Source: a bacterium OL-1 (GTDB lineage Bacteria > Actinomycetota > Coriobacteriia > Coriobacteriales > Atopobiaceae). Taken from it: a stretch of 64,000 nt of DNA. The position numbers and the translations under genes are program-made. Every line of letters starts with the position of its first letter. Position 1 is the stretch's first letter. Under the pieces are notes generated by a model. It was not told the DNA's origin. It made no database searches and worked only from the letters and a program-made list of their open reading frames with translations. Where the stretch lies: the NCBI GenBank assembly GCA_000752675.2, contig LM994627.1, positions 430,429 through 494,428 on the forward strand. Reading direction: 5' to 3'. Below are positions 41,822 to 50,101 of this stretch, in pieces.

Positions 41822-44728
41822 CTACGCGTTCTCCTCACGCGACTCGTCACTCGAGTTGCCCGTGTAGGGGTGCGTGCGGTTGAACCCCTGGTGGGTGCGG
41901 TTGTACTCGCGGCGCTTCTCGCGCATGGTCTTGGCTTCCTCCGAGCCGGAGTTTGCCACGATCTTCACTGCACGCTTGATCGCATAGCTAGCGAGCCCAC
42001 CCACCTTGTCCTCGGCCACGCGCATGTCGGTCATCTCGGGGCGGTCCCGGTAGAGGTGGATGGCGTCGAACTTGCAGCGGGTGGTGCAGATGCCGCAGCC
42101 AATGCACTTGTTGGGGTCGACAACGGACGCGCCGCAGCTCAGGCAGCGCTTGGTCTCGATGGCCACCTGCTCGGCCGTGAGCGTACGGTGCGTGTCGCGG
42201 AAGCGGTCGGCACCCTCGGGGTCCATGCCCTCCTCCTGGCGGCCCGCATTGTCGTACGAGTCGATAAGAAGGTCGTCCTTGTCGAGCTCAAGGTAGTTGT
42301 GGCGGTCGCGGCCAATGGTCATGCTCGCACCCTCCTGCACGCGGCGGTGCAGCGACTCGGCGGCATAGTGGCCAGCGGCAATGGCGTCAATCACGAACTT
42401 GGGACCAGTGAGGACGTCACCGCCCACAAAGATGTCCTTGTCTGCCGTCTGGAACGTGAGGGCATCTGCCTGCGGGTAGTTGCCGTGATGGAAGGTGACC
42501 GAACGGCCGTCGAGAAGGCCGCCCCACTCGATGGCCTGCCCAATGGCAAAGACCACCTGGGTGCAGGGCACGGTGATAGTCTCATCCTCGTTGTAGAGCG
42601 GCGAGAAGCGCTTGGTCTTGGGGTCGATGACCTGCGTGCAGCGCTTGAAGACGACGCCCTTCACATGACCGGACTCGTCGACGAGCACTTCCTTGGGGCC
42701 CCATCCGTTCTGAACGGCTACGCCATCCTCGAGCGTCTCGGCAATCTCTGCGTTGGTGGCGGGCATCTCGTCGCGCTGCTCGAGCGAGACCATCGTGACG
42801 GTAGCGGCACCACGGCGCTTGGCGTTACGCGCGCAGTCGACGGCCACATTGCCGCCGCCAACCACCACGACGTCACCGGACATGGCAGGGTTACCCTTGG
42901 CCATGGAGTCCTCGAGGTAGTGCACGGCAACGTCCGTGCCCTCGGCTGTGTCACCGGGGACGCCGGGACGCCTACCACCCTGGCAGCCCACGGCCACGAA
43001 GAACGCCTGGAAGCCCTGCTCGCGCAGCTGGTCAAGCGTCACGTCGCGGCCAACCTCAACGCCACAGCGAATCTCGACGCCCAGGCTCTTGATAATCTCG
43101 ACCTCGGCGAGGAGCACGTCTTTCTCGAGCTTGTAGGACGGGATGCCGTACATCATCATGCCGCCAGGCTGCTCGTGCTTCTCGAACACCACGGGCGAGT
43201 AGCCGAGAAGCGCAAGGTAGTACGCGCAGGAGAGACCAGCGGGACCAGCGCCGATGATTGCGATTTTCTGGTCGAAGTGGTCGTGGACAGAAGGCACCGC
43301 GCGGTTGGGGACGGCGTGCTCGGCCTGCGCAAGGTCATAGTCGGCGACGAACTTCTTTACCGCGTCGATGGAGACGGGCTGGTCAATGGTGCCGCGCGTG
43401 CAGGCGTCCTCGCAGCGCTTGTTGCAGATGCGGCCGCACACGGCGGGGAACGGGTTCATGGTGCGGATGAGCTCTACGGCCTCCTGGTACTTGCCCTCCT
43501 TGGCCTTCTGGAGGTAGGCCTGCACGGGCACGTGTGCCGGGCAGGCAGCCTTGCAGGGCGCAGAGCCCGTGGGCCAGGTGTTGTGCATGCGGGCGGTGTC
43601 GCGGTAGTTCTCGTCCCAGGCGTACTTGCCCCAGTGGATTGCGTCGGGGAGGATGGCGAGCGGGTACTTGGGCTGCTCGCCGTTGGCGCGGCAGAGCTTC
43701 TGGCCAAGCTTCACGGCGCCAGCTGGGCACGACTCCACGCAGAGGCCGCAGGCAACGCAGTTCTCGGGCGTGACCTTGGCCGTATACGAGCTGCGCGACA
43801 TGTTGGGGGTGTTGAAGAGCATGCTTGTGCGCAGCGCGTTGCAGATCTTCACGTCGCAGTTGCAGATGTCAAAGATCTTGTTCTCACCGTCGATATTGGT
43901 GATCTGGTGGACAAAGCCGTTGTCCTCGGCACGCTTGAGGATCTCCAGCGCCTCCTCGGTGGTGATGTAGTGCGCGCGCCCCGTTTCGACGGTGTAGTCG
44001 GCCATGTCACCAACTTGGATGCACCAGTCATCGGGGTCGTCGGCGCAGCCCTCCCCAAGCGTCGTGCGAGAGTAGCGGCAAGAGCAGATGCCCGCAGCGA
44101 TGTGTCCCTCGTACTTCTTGAGCCAGTAGGAGATGCGCTCGAGCTTGACGGCCTCGTTCTGGAAGTTGACGGCCTCCTCGACGGGAATTACGTGCATGCC
44201 AATGCCGTCACCGCCGGGCGGAACCATCTGGGTGATGCCCGCCAGTGGAATAAAGGTCATACGCTCGAAGAAGTTGGCGACCGGGGGATTCTTGTCGATG
44301 CGATCCTTGCTCGAGTTGAAGAGCTCGGCAGAGCCAGGGACAAAGAAGGGCAGGCGCCAGCGCTTGATGCGCGGGGCGTCAGCGATGGGACCGTCGTCGT
44401 TGTAGTGGTCGCCGTAGTCGTACTCAAGGATACCGATGACGCTCATCTCATCAAGAAGCTCCTGCAGGTGTGCGGGCTCAATCTCGGGTGCCAGGGTCAT
44501 CATCTGGTCAAAGTCGTAGAACTGGCGGAGCTTCATGCGGTTGCCAAGGTCGACCATCTCGTCGGTGAGGACCTCCTTGAGGCCCCAGTACTCGGGATCG
44601 TCTGTCTTGACGCCGCCGACCTTGTGCTTCACGACGTCGGTGATCTTGCGGCCGAGCTTTGCCACGGCAGCGTTGCGCTGGGCCTCGTTCTGATAGATGG
44701 AGCGGGGCTGTTCAAACTGTTCTGGCAT
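41822..44728 (-). CDS. 968-residue Fe-S flavoprotein: novel N-domain + ferredoxin + GltD-like + ferredoxin
   Basis: Four parts can be seen. Residues 1-315 hold paired cysteine motifs (GICSCRYSRTTLGEGC, C214-C228; DICNCDVKIC, C289-C296) I cannot assign. Residues 324-334 carry a 4Fe-4S motif CVACGLCVESCP. Residues 385-845 form a glutamate-synthase-small-subunit-like (GltD) reductase with C392/C396, C431-C443 clusters, FAD motif IAIIGAGPAGLSCAYYLA (489-506) and NADPH motif VVVGGGNVAVDCARNA. The end carries CIGCGICTTRC. It probably passes electrons from NAD(P)H through FAD to Fe-S partners. It lies between hypB and hypA, so a link to a hydrogenase is likely (inference). Confidence 0.85.
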   Translation of the reverse strand: MPEQFEQPRSIYQNEAQRNAAVAKLGRKITDVVKHKVGGVKTDDPEYWGLKEVLTDEMVDLGNRMKLRQFYDFDQMMTLAPEIEPAHLQELLDEMSVIGILEYDYGDHYNDDGPIADAPRIKRWRLPFFVPGSAELFNSSKDRIDKNPPVANFFERMTFIPLAGITQMVPPGGDGIGMHVIPVEEAVNFQNEAVKLERISYWLKKYEGHIAAGICSCRYSRTTLGEGCADDPDDWCIQVGDMADYTVETGRAHYITTEEALEILKRAEDNGFVHQITNIDGENKIFDICNCDVKICNALRTSMLFNTPNMSRSSYTAKVTPENCVACGLCVESCPAGAVKLGQKLCRANGEQPKYPLAILPDAIHWGKYAWDENYRDTARMHNTWPTGSAPCKAACPAHVPVQAYLQKAKEGKYQEAVELIRTMNPFPAVCGRICNKRCEDACTRGTIDQPVSIDAVKKFVADYDLAQAEHAVPNRAVPSVHDHFDQKIAIIGAGPAGLSCAYYLALLGYSPVVFEKHEQPGGMMMYGIPSYKLEKDVLLAEVEIIKSLGVEIRCGVEVGRDVTLDQLREQGFQAFFVAVGCQGGRRPGVPGDTAEGTDVAVHYLEDSMAKGNPAMSGDVVVVGGGNVAVDCARNAKRRGAATVTMVSLEQRDEMPATNAEIAETLEDGVAVQNGWGPKEVLVDESGHVKGVVFKRCTQVIDPKTKRFSPLYNEDETITVPCTQVVFAIGQAIEWGGLLDGRSVTFHHGNYPQADALTFQTADKDIFVGGDVLTGPKFVIDAIAAGHYAAESLHRRVQEGASMTIGRDRHNYLELDKDDLLIDSYDNAGRQEEGMDPEGADRFRDTHRTLTAEQVAIETKRCLSCGASVVDPNKCIGCGICTTRCKFDAIHLYRDRPEMTDMRVAEDKVGGLASYAIKRAVKIVANSGSEEAKTMREKRREYNRTHQGFNRTHPYTGNSSDESREENA

Positions 44729-44731
44729 CTC

Positions 44732-45403
44732 TTACGCCCTCCAGAGGTCGATTTCGTGGCGAACCCAATCGGCGAGCTGGTCCATGCCCTCGCCCGTCTT
44801 GGCAGATATCTTGATGAGCTGACAGTTGGGATTGCGCTGGCGCAGATAGGTCTCGAAGGTGTCGATGTCAAAGTCAAAGTACGGCAGCACGTCAATCTTG
44901 TTGAGAAGCACGACGTCGGCCTTCTCGAACATGAGGGGGTACTTGAGGGGCTTGTCGTCACCCTCGGGAACTGAGAGGATCACAGCATTCTTGGACGCGC
45001 CGGTATCGAACTCGGCGGGGCACACGAGGTTGCCCACATTCTCGAGGAAGACAAGGTCAAGCCCCGTGGCATCAAGGGAGTCGATGCCCGTGCGCGTCAT
45101 TCCGGCATCCAGATGGCACATGCCGCCAGTGTGGAGCTGGATAGCGCGGGCTCCCGTCTGGCTGATGATGCGGTCGGTGTCAACGGCTCCGTCGATGTCC
45201 GCCTCCATCACGCCAATGCGATAGGTGTCCTTGAGCAGGTTGATGAGACGTGTGAGCGTCGTGGTCTTGCCCGAACCTGGGGAGCTCATGACGTTGAGGA
45301 GGAACTGCTCGCGTGACCTGAGGTCTTCTCGTACGCGGTCTGCCTCAGCGTCATTGTCGGCAAAGACACTCTCTTTGAGCTCGATTACTTTGACTTCCTC
45401 CAT
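44732..45403 (-). CDS. hypB: Hydrogenase nickel incorporation GTPase HypB
   Basis: A 223-residue SIMIBI-class GTPase that drives nickel transfer. The G1 loop is SSPGSGKTTTL, G3 region ENVGNLVCPAEFDTG (with the Cys that helps bind metal), and G4 NKIDVLPYF. The His-rich N-terminal nickel store of many HypBs is absent. ATG 45403 follows AGGAGAGGAAG; the frame is open 40 codons upstream but lacks family features. It is the first gene of the operon. The large flavoprotein gene starts three bases after its stop. Confidence 0.95.
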   Translation of the reverse strand: MEEVKVIELKESVFADNDAEADRVREDLRSREQFLLNVMSSPGSGKTTTLTRLINLLKDTYRIGVMEADIDGAVDTDRIISQTGARAIQLHTGGMCHLDAGMTRTGIDSLDATGLDLVFLENVGNLVCPAEFDTGASKNAVILSVPEGDDKPLKYPLMFEKADVVLLNKIDVLPYFDFDIDTFETYLRQRNPNCQLIKISAKTGEGMDQLADWVRHEIDLWRA

Positions 45404-45545
45404 GCGCTTCCTCTCCTGTGCGATCATGCACGCAAGACAGACGCCCCTCACGCCCCTTTTGCCATGAAGAACGTGACCCGCCCGAATGGACGCGCCTTTG
45501 TCATGCCGTGACATCTCTATCACATCTGAACATATCCTAACAGGT

Positions 45546-45648
45546 GTGTGCGGTTAGACGCACGCCCATAGGAAAGGTTTCGCCTATGCGGCGAGGCTAC
45601 CGACCCGGCACGATGCCGGACAGAGGCGTCATAAGATTGGTGCGCCTC
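45546..45648 (+). promoter_or_regulatory. Structured leader (four consecutive hairpins) before the HD-domain gene
   Basis: Four adjacent stems are predicted: GTGTGCG/CGCACGC (45546-45565), CATAGG/CCTATG (45567-45588), CCGGCA/TGCCGG (45605-45619) and GAGGCG/CGCCTC (45623-45648). The last ends 28 bases before the ATG. This density suggests a cis-regulatory RNA, but it matches no riboswitch consensus I know. The divergent hypB promoter must lie in the same region. Confidence 0.4.
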
Positions 45649-45676
45649 AACGGGTAACGCGAGAAAGGCATTGAAG

Positions 45677-46195
45677 ATGAGAATGAAACCCCAGGACCAC
45701 ACGCCCCTTGAACTTGCGATGTTCGATTACGACAAGGGAGACCCCAAGCGCATCCAGCACTTTGTGAAGGTGCGCGCCCTTGCCCGCACCATTGGCATGG
45801 CAGAGGGGCTTGACGAGGAGACCCTGCATGCGCTCGAGGCGGCGGCAATTGTCCACGACAGCGGCATCCATGAGTCCGAGCGTATCTACCACGACACCTG
45901 AGGCAAGCATCAGGAGGAGCTTGGCCCCGGCGTTGCACGCCCGCTGCTTGAAGCCACCGGCTACGAGCCAGCAGAGGTTGACCGCGTGTGCTGGCTCATA
46001 GCACACCATCACAGCTACGCGGACATCCACGACATGGACCTTCAGGTTCTGGTCGAGGCGGACTTCCTGGTGAACATCTACGAGGACGCCATGGAGAGGC
46101 CCGAGGCCAGGCGACACATGGCGGAGTCTGCGGCGGGCAAGGCCTTCAAGACCAAGACGGGCCTCGCTATGCTCCGTGACCAGTTCCTCTCGTAG
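45677..46195 (+). pseudogene. HD-domain phosphohydrolase with one in-frame TGA (pseudogene, or Sec/readthrough)
   Basis: The frame from ATG 45677 encodes a small HD-domain protein in two parts joined in the same frame across TGA 45899-45901 (codon 75). Before it: KGDPKRIQHFVKVRALARTIG and AAAIVHDSGIHESERIYHDT. After it: GKHQEELGPGVARPLLEATG, VCWLIAHHHSY and DLQVLVEADFLVNIYED, to a normal end. Nothing else is damaged, and codon use is unchanged. In related proteins as I recall them the disputed position is a small residue in a YGSxxGK-type loop. Recent nonsense mutation, selenocysteine or readthrough are all possible. GAAAGG precedes the ATG. Confidence 0.75.
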
Positions 46196-46210
46196 CCGGG
46201 AGCCCGCAGG

Positions 46211-47014
46211 TTAGGCTACCGAGAAGCTCCAGATGGCTCGTGCTTGCTCGCAGATAATTGAGAGGTCCCAGTGCCAGAGACTGCGGGCGCGGCTGTTTGA
46301 GTCGTGCACGAGGGCCTTGCCCTCGTCGTCGAGGCCCTCTATGGCTATGTAGTGCCCAACCTTGGTAAAGATGCCAGGCGCCATGTTGCAGATGATGGGA
46401 TGACCGGCTTCGAGCTCTGCCGCGAGCGCCTCAGGGGTGTTGGCGACTGACGTGCTAGCGAGCCCGAGCTTCTCGGCGCCCTCAGACATGAGAAGCCACG
46501 AAGAGCCGTCGCCATCCGTCGAGTAGCCGTTCTCGGTAGCAAAGTCGGCCATCTCGGTGGAGCCGTAGGTCGTGTCGCCGGTGAGGTCGATGTAGACCAT
46601 CGAGAGCGACGTGGGGCCGCAACCCTGCTTCTCCAGGGTCCCATTGCTGTACGGGTAGTCCTTGTACTGCGGGTCAATCTGGTAGAGGTAGGGCATGGAG
46701 CCCTGGTGCCACTCGTCTTTGGGTGTGGACTGTGGCGCCTGCGTGACCGGCACGACCTCCTCGTCATAGGCAACGGCGCGCTGCGTACCGGTGGTGTCGA
46801 TTGCGGTTACCTCGGTTTCTCCGGGTTGCTCGGCCTTTGGCGAGACGAGGGCGACCACCGCAGCAATCACTGCTGCGGCGGCAACCCCCAGTGCGGCGGC
46901 GAGAATGACGTCTCGCCGTGTAAGGCGTCTGACGCGGCGACGGAGGCGCAGAGCGGCGTGGCGGAGCGATCTTCTCGCGTGCCTTGGACGATATGAGTCA
47001 TCCTCCTGCTGCAT
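46211..47014 (-). CDS. Membrane-anchored C39-like cysteine peptidase
   Basis: A 267-residue protein with a very basic cytoplasmic start (Arg-rich, residues 9-34), one membrane segment (about 36-58) and an exported papain-like domain of the Peptidase_C39_2 type. The active site is Q130/C132 (KQGCGPTSLSM), H221 (VGHYIAIEG) and D238 (VHDSNS). Such proteins are found in Gram-positive envelopes, mostly uncharacterised. It is followed upstream (same strand) by the thioesterase gene after five bases. Confidence 0.82.
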   Translation of the reverse strand: MQQEDDSYRPRHARRSLRHAALRLRRRVRRLTRRDVILAAALGVAAAAVIAAVVALVSPKAEQPGETEVTAIDTTGTQRAVAYDEEVVPVTQAPQSTPKDEWHQGSMPYLYQIDPQYKDYPYSNGTLEKQGCGPTSLSMVYIDLTGDTTYGSTEMADFATENGYSTDGDGSSWLLMSEGAEKLGLASTSVANTPEALAAELEAGHPIICNMAPGIFTKVGHYIAIEGLDDEGKALVHDSNSRARSLWHWDLSIICEQARAIWSFSVA

Positions 47015-47019
47015 GGTGG

Positions 47020-47517
47020 CTAGAACCCCTCTGCAGCACGGGTCTTGCGAAAGATGATGCGCTTGAGGGCGTCTTGGTTCTCGCGGCGTTCCTCGTCTGT
47101 CTCGAGCGAGAGGCCGTACTCGACGGGTGTGGGCTTACCCTTCTCGTCCACGCAGACCTCGGTGAGGTAGGCAACGTTGATGAGACGGCGCTCCCCGGTA
47201 TGGACGTCCTCGGCGTACGAATCCACGCGCACCTCCATTGAGGTGTGGCCAACGTAGGTCACCGCTGCGACAATGACCACCACGTCGTTGAGGAAGGCCG
47301 GATGCTTGAAGGTGAGCTGGTCGACGCAGGCGGTGGTGACGTCCCCGCCGCAGTGGCGGCGTGCCGCGATGCCGGCGGTCTCGTCGATCCACTCCATGAG
47401 ACGGCCGCCAAAGAGACGGTTGACGCCGTTGATGTCCTCGTAGCGTACGGACTTGATCGACTCGGTGAGCGAGTCGGAGACGCTCTTCTTTCCCTTGGAA
47501 TAGGTCCTCTCAGCCAT
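47020..47517 (-). CDS. Hotdog-fold acyl-CoA thioesterase (YkhA/BFIT type)
   Basis: A 165-residue acyl-CoA thioesterase. NRLFGGRLMEWIDETAGIAARRHCGGDVTTACVD is the hotdog core with the catalytic Asp (WIDE) and Thr region, and FKHPAFLNDVVVIVAAVTYVGHTSMEV completes it. It hydrolyses acyl-CoA to free acid and CoA; chain-length preference cannot be read from sequence. It starts eight bases after the isochorismatase-like gene. Confidence 0.85.
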   Translation of the reverse strand: MAERTYSKGKKSVSDSLTESIKSVRYEDINGVNRLFGGRLMEWIDETAGIAARRHCGGDVTTACVDQLTFKHPAFLNDVVVIVAAVTYVGHTSMEVRVDSYAEDVHTGERRLINVAYLTEVCVDEKGKPTPVEYGLSLETDEERRENQDALKRIIFRKTRAAEGF

Positions 47518-47525
47518 GCGTCCCC

Positions 47526-48107
47526 CTAGCTGCGAGCGGGTTCGGTGCCGAGTGCGGCGAGGACTTGATCAGTGGTGGCAACCTTCGTGCCAAAGCAGCG
47601 CTGCATGTGCTCGAGCGCGCCATCTTGGGTGCCCACGAGGAAGGTGCGCGTAGCGTCTGACACCACGACGGAGTCGTAGCCCAGGTTCCAGGCGTCGGCG
47701 AGGGTATGCAGGACGCAGATGTTGGTGTCCTCCCCCACTGCGATGACAGTCTTGACGCCAAGCTCGCGCAGGGTGAGGTCGAGATCCGTCTGGAAGAAGC
47801 CCGAGTAGCGCCGCTTGGGAATCACGAAGTCACGCGTGCCGCTACCCGGTTCGAGGGCGGGGTGCGGGTGGGCCTTGCCCTTCACGCCGTGCTCGCCCCA
47901 GAGCTCAAGCTCTCGGTCCACGCCGGGGATGTGCTGGTCGCAGAGGAAGAGCACGGGAAGGCCGGCACTTCTCGCCGCGCGCGTGACCTGCACGGCCTTG
48001 GAGACGAGTGCCTCTTCTTGGGGATCTGGGTTGTAAAGCGAGTCAGATGCGTCCGTCACGAGAATGTCAACGACAAGTAGAGCAGTCGAGGCTGCGTCGA
48101 TGTTCAT
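47526..48107 (-). CDS. Isochorismatase-family cysteine hydrolase (nicotinamidase-like)
   Basis: A 193-residue hydrolase of the isochorismatase fold. Asp in LLVVDILV, Lys in the region of KRRYSGFFQTDLDLTL and the nucleophile Cys in GEDTNICVLHTLADA complete the triad. HxxxH-type metal ligands of nicotinamidase are suggested by DQHIPG. The substrate could be nicotinamide, N-carbamoyl compounds or a ureide. GGAGG lies before ATG 48107. Confidence 0.83.
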   Translation of the reverse strand: MNIDAASTALLVVDILVTDASDSLYNPDPQEEALVSKAVQVTRAARSAGLPVLFLCDQHIPGVDRELELWGEHGVKGKAHPHPALEPGSGTRDFVIPKRRYSGFFQTDLDLTLRELGVKTVIAVGEDTNICVLHTLADAWNLGYDSVVVSDATRTFLVGTQDGALEHMQRCFGTKVATTDQVLAALGTEPARS

Positions 48108-48217
48108 GATGTCCTCCAGTTTCCGTTGGGGTACGTGCACATGGTACCCTTTGGGAACGGGAGTTTGCCGTCCCACACGGGACGGGCACCTTTTGCATGC
48201 AGGGAGAGGCGAGGTCA

Positions 48218-48418
48218 ATGAGCAATGCACCGCAGGTAGCAGGCTCGACCGAGGAGGAGCGACGCGCGTACGTGAAGGAGCGCTTCCCCTGCATTGCCGA
48301 CTGCGACCAGTGCGGGTTCTGCGCCGCCTACCACGGCAGCGATCCCGAGACGGCCTACGCCGACTATATCGCAGGCAAGGCAGAGTTCCTGGAGGTCTCG
48401 CTGCGCTACCAAAGGTAG
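48218..48418 (+). CDS. Small conserved Cys-rich protein
   Basis: A 66-residue protein with the motif FPCIADCDQCGFCAAYHG (C-x3-C-x2-C-x2-C), a YADYIAGKAEFLEVSLRY C-terminal helix and an acidic/basic start. The four close cysteines suggest a zinc or iron-sulfur site. GAGG precedes ATG 48218; an ATG at 48197 is also in frame. It lies divergent from the isochorismatase-like gene, with 110 bases between, including a GGGTAC/GTACCC inverted repeat. I do not recognise the family. Confidence 0.7.
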   Translation: MSNAPQVAGSTEEERRAYVKERFPCIADCDQCGFCAAYHGSDPETAYADYIAGKAEFLEVSLRYQR

Positions 48419-48462
48419 ATAGGAGCGTGAGCCGCCCCCTGGGGTGTTTTCCCTCCTGGCCC

Positions 48463-48825
48463 CTAGGCGTCCTTTGTTGCCACTATGTCTATTCCGGTTC
48501 CGGCGACATCGGCGAGAATGACGTCGCCAATGTGAACCGGTGCGGTTGCCGTGACGTCCGTGAGGGCTCGCACAACGTCGAAGACTCGGCCCTTGGGGAC
48601 GTCGCCCGCCGTCTTGACCGAGACCATCTTCTCCGTCGCTGAGCCCACAACCGGAACCGTGGTGGTCACCACGCGGACGGGGTGCGTGACCTCGTCACGG
48701 GCGTACTTGTCACCACGCATGCAGGAGTTGCCTGTGACGCTGGTGATGGTGCCGTCATCCGCCAGGGTAACGGTCACGGTACAGCCTCGGGGGCAGCGGA
48801 TGCAGGTAAGCTTTCTTGTCTCCAT
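48463..48825 (-). CDS. DUF1667 protein (glycerol-3-phosphate dehydrogenase operon)
   Basis: A 120-residue protein of the DUF1667 family. The N-terminal LTCIRCPRGCTVTV and GNSCMRGDKYARDEVTHP place four cysteines (CxxCxxxC and C) for a probable Fe-S cluster. The gene is regularly found as the third member of an operon with GlpA/GlpO-like and FAD reductase genes, as here. It probably serves electron transfer or assembly of that complex (inference). It starts one base after the preceding gene stop. Confidence 0.87.
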   Translation of the reverse strand: METRKLTCIRCPRGCTVTVTLADDGTITSVTGNSCMRGDKYARDEVTHPVRVVTTTVPVVGSATEKMVSVKTAGDVPKGRVFDVVRALTDVTATAPVHIGDVILADVAGTGIDIVATKDA

Positions 48826-48826
48826 G

Positions 48827-50101
48827 CTATGCCTCCTCGAGCGTCACGACGATCTTCTCAAGGTCAGGCCTGGCGAGCAGGTCATCGCGCTTGAGCGTGA
48901 CGTCTTCCATCTCGCCTGGGACTAGAATGGGCCGCCGTTTGGAGATGACGCGCTCGTCGCCCAGGTATACGCAGATGCGCTTGTCCTCATAGACGCCGCC
49001 CACACGGAAGCGAACCGTTAGCTTCTCGGGCATGCGCTGGGGGTCGATGGACTGCGGGACTGTGTAGCGCACGCCACCCTCGGCAACAACGGGGATGCCG
49101 GGCATCTCGTCGTGCGCCTGGTGCTGTGCGCAGGCGTCCGCCCACGCGCCCGCTGCGGCGCCGGCAGCCGTTGCCTCCTGCGAAACGTAGTCGACAAGGT
49201 CGTGCACATGCAGCACGTTTCCGCAGGCAATAATGCCGGGCACACTGGTCTCGAGGCTCTCGTTTACCACCGGCCCGCGCGTGACGCGCGAAAGCTCGAC
49301 GCCAGCCGCTCGTGAGAGCTCGTTCTCGGGAAGAAGCCCCACCGAGAGCAGTAGCGTGTCGCACGGGTAGCGCTCCTCGGTGCCCGCAATGGGGTGGCCC
49401 TTCTCGTCCACCTGGGCAATCCACACCGCCTCGACGCGGGTCTTGCCCTCGACGCGCGTTACCGTGTGAGAGAGCAGCAACGGAATGCCAAAGTCATCAA
49501 GGCACTGGACGATGTTTCGCTTGAGACCGCCCGAGTAGGGCATGAGCTCTGCCACGCACGCAACGTGCGCCCCCTCCAACGTCATGCGGCGCGCCATGAT
49601 GAGGCCGATGTCACCGGAGCCAAGGATAACCACCTCGCGGCCGGGCATGAGGCCCTCGATGTTCACCAAGCGCTGGGCTGTACCCGCGGTGTAGATACCT
49701 GCCGGTCTGAAGCCGGGAATGTTGAGCGCGCCTCTCGGCCGCTCGCGGCAGCCCATCGCAAGGACGACGGCGCCTGCCGTAATGCGCTGCATCCCGCGCG
49801 CCTCGCTCACGCAGGTGACCACGTGGTCCGGCGAGACATCCAGGACCATGGTGTCGAGAAGGAACTCCACGCCGGCCTCGCGCGCGAGCTTCTCGTAGCG
49901 CGCGGCGTACTCGGGGCCGGTGAGCTCCTCGTTGAAGGTGATGAGGCCAAAGCCATTGTGGATGCACTGGTTGAGGATGCCGCCGAGCTTCTGGTCGCGC
50001 TCGATTACCAGAACAGAGCGCTTGCCCTCGCCACGCGCAGCCGTTGCCGCGGCGAGTCCGGCGGGTCCACCGCCAATGACAATGACGTCGTAGTCGCTCA
50101 T
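48827..50101 (-). CDS. NAD(P)/FAD-dependent oxidoreductase, GlpA/GlpB partner
   Basis: A 424-residue flavoprotein. The FAD motif DVIVIGGGPAGLAAATAA begins at residue 4, and the NAD motif REVVILGSGDIGLIMARRM is near 155. The region CIHNGFGLITF carries the conserved Cys after the FAD motif. The family pairs with a glycerol-3-phosphate dehydrogenase and DUF1667. The likely role is to take electrons from the dehydrogenase subunit and pass them to NAD or a quinone/thiol acceptor. It overlaps the upstream gene by four bases. Confidence 0.85.
   Translation of the reverse strand: MSDYDVIVIGGGPAGLAAATAARGEGKRSVLVIERDQKLGGILNQCIHNGFGLITFNEELTGPEYAARYEKLAREAGVEFLLDTMVLDVSPDHVVTCVSEARGMQRITAGAVVLAMGCRERPRGALNIPGFRPAGIYTAGTAQRLVNIEGLMPGREVVILGSGDIGLIMARRMTLEGAHVACVAELMPYSGGLKRNIVQCLDDFGIPLLLSHTVTRVEGKTRVEAVWIAQVDEKGHPIAGTEERYPCDTLLLSVGLLPENELSRAAGVELSRVTRGPVVNESLETSVPGIIACGNVLHVHDLVDYVSQEATAAGAAAGAWADACAQHQAHDEMPGIPVVAEGGVRYTVPQSIDPQRMPEKLTVRFRVGGVYEDKRICVYLGDERVISKRRPILVPGEMEDVTLKRDDLLARPDLEKIVVTLEEA

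Noticed and set aside
41381-44974. Very long open frame antisense to the hyp/flavoprotein operon
   Set aside because: It is a GC-rich shadow frame with no recognisable domain, and the opposite strand encodes clear conserved proteins (HypA, GltD-like flavoprotein, HypB).
45490-45530. CRP/FNR-like site in the hypB upstream region (GTGA and TCAC halves)
   Set aside because: The halves are separated by 8 bases rather than the 6 of TGTGA-N6-TCACA, and flanking bases do not fit.
48129-48149. GGGTAC/GTACCC inverted repeat in the divergent promoter region
   Set aside because: Only 6 bp with a 9-base centre; frequent by chance, and no known operator matches.
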